Below, piece by piece: positions 7,242 to 7,463 of a stretch of DNA of 7,463 nucleotides (positions are counted from its first letter, which is position 1; the number at the start of each line of letters is the position of its first letter). The stretch is taken from the NCBI GenBank assembly GCA_015061765.1, contig SUVZ01000180.1, positions 1 through 7,463 of the forward strand. The letters run 5' to 3'. The notes beneath the pieces were generated by a model. The model saw only the letters and a program-made list of their open reading frames with translations, was not told the DNA's origin and ran no database searches. This DNA comes from Lentisphaerota bacterium. GTDB lineage: Bacteria > Verrucomicrobiota > Kiritimatiellia > RFP12 > UBA1067. Both the position numbers and the translations under genes were made by a program.

Positions 7242-7246
7242 TCCTT
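7242..7246 (-). promoter_or_regulatory. Ribosome binding site deciding the start of the GH28-type gene
   Basis: AAGGA on the minus strand lies 12 bases before the ATG at 7229, which is long but usable. It falls inside the first codons of the alternative ATG at 7250, and that ATG has no purine-rich site ahead of it. Starting at 7229 also gives a standard signal peptide beginning MTTTKTLLL. This is a moderate argument only. Confidence 0.45.
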
Positions 7247-7277
7247 TCATTGGTTGTTGTGTTTGCGTCGTCTTTGG

Positions 7278-7463
7278 TCATTTTATGATCATAAAGAAAG
7301 GCCGAGGAATATAGCGAACCCGACTTGCGGACGCAACCCCTCTTCCGTTAAGCGTTCGCCCTGTATTCGAGACAAACGTCCACGTCCAGTTCGACGAGCC
7401 CTCAAGACCTGTGGAGTTCACGAATGACACGGGCACATTGAAGTTGCCGTTCGAGAGATTGAC
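7278..7463 (-). CDS. C-terminal end of an unidentified, probably secreted protein (partial)
   Basis: This is an open frame of 61 codons that enters from the right edge and stops with TGA at 7280-7278. I do not recognise the protein. The visible tail is rich in Ser, Asn, Thr and Gly, contains the stretch NWTWTFVSNTG, and ends in a short hydrophobic strand closing with PFFMIIK. Such a beta-strand-like tail with a final hydrophobic strand is what I would expect at the end of a large secreted or surface beta-structured protein, but this is inference from composition only. It lies 48 bases upstream of the chosen start of the beta-helix gene on the same strand. No hairpin plus T-run separates them, so it may be the previous gene of the same operon. 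The frame could be open by chance, since only 186 bases are visible. Confidence 0.5.
   Translation of the reverse strand, partial: VNLSNGNFNVPVSFVNSTGLEGSSNWTWTFVSNTGRTLNGRGVASASRVRYIPRPFFMIIK
7282..7295. repeat. 14-base perfect palindrome
   Basis: TTTATGATCATAAA is a perfect inverted repeat. It covers the last codons (Phe-Met-Ile-Ile-Lys) of the upstream partial gene and lies about 50 bases before the start of the beta-helix gene. It could be an operator-like site for the downstream genes, or an accident of the AT-rich codons there. Confidence 0.35.

Noticed and set aside
7230..7250. ATG at 7250 as start of the beta-helix gene
   Set aside because: It has no ribosome binding site and would add MKGRIDL in front of a normal signal peptide. 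It is still possible, so the choice of 7229 is moderate.

Overview
The window holds a compact block of genes read entirely from the minus strand. It suggests a Gram-negative member of the Verrucomicrobiota/Kiritimatiellae/Lentisphaerae group. This is inferred from gene types rather than a marker gene: every complete product carries a Sec-type signal peptide, the proteins are glycan-degrading or esterase-like, and one is a secreted tyrosine-phosphatase-like protein with an N-terminal beta domain, a combination I associate with that group. Base composition is moderately GC-rich. No tRNA, rRNA, CRISPR array or transposase gene was seen.

Layout in the direction of transcription (right to left): (1) the last 61 codons of a gene entering from the right edge (stop at 7278), perhaps the tail of a large secreted protein; (2) a right-handed parallel beta-helix protein related to glycoside hydrolase family 28 (5916-7229); (3) a secreted protein tyrosine phosphatase-like enzyme with a Cys-x5-Arg loop (4642-5919); (4) a multidomain glycoside-hydrolase-like protein with an N-terminal carbohydrate-binding-type domain and a TIM barrel (2645-4636); (5) a two-enzyme fusion of a sialate-O-acetylesterase-type SGNH esterase and a serine beta-lactamase-like (family VIII-type) esterase (183-2648); (6) an intergenic stretch of about 130 bases with two small hairpins and a good sigma-70-like promoter, leading to what looks like the first 17 codons of another gene (1-51), which runs off the left edge.

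Genes 2 to 5 are packed with junctions of -4, +5 and -4 bases. Two are ATGA overlaps and one is a stop codon sitting between a Shine-Dalgarno sequence and the next ATG. They therefore look like one translationally coupled operon. A likely joint role is breakdown outside the cytoplasm of an acetylated, perhaps uronic-acid-containing polysaccharide: the beta-helix enzyme and the TIM-barrel enzyme would act on the chain, and the double esterase would remove acetyl or other acyl groups. The phosphatase is the unexpected partner; it may remove phosphate from the substrate or from extracytoplasmic proteins. The substrate is inference. No SusC/SusD-type transporter or regulator lies in the window.
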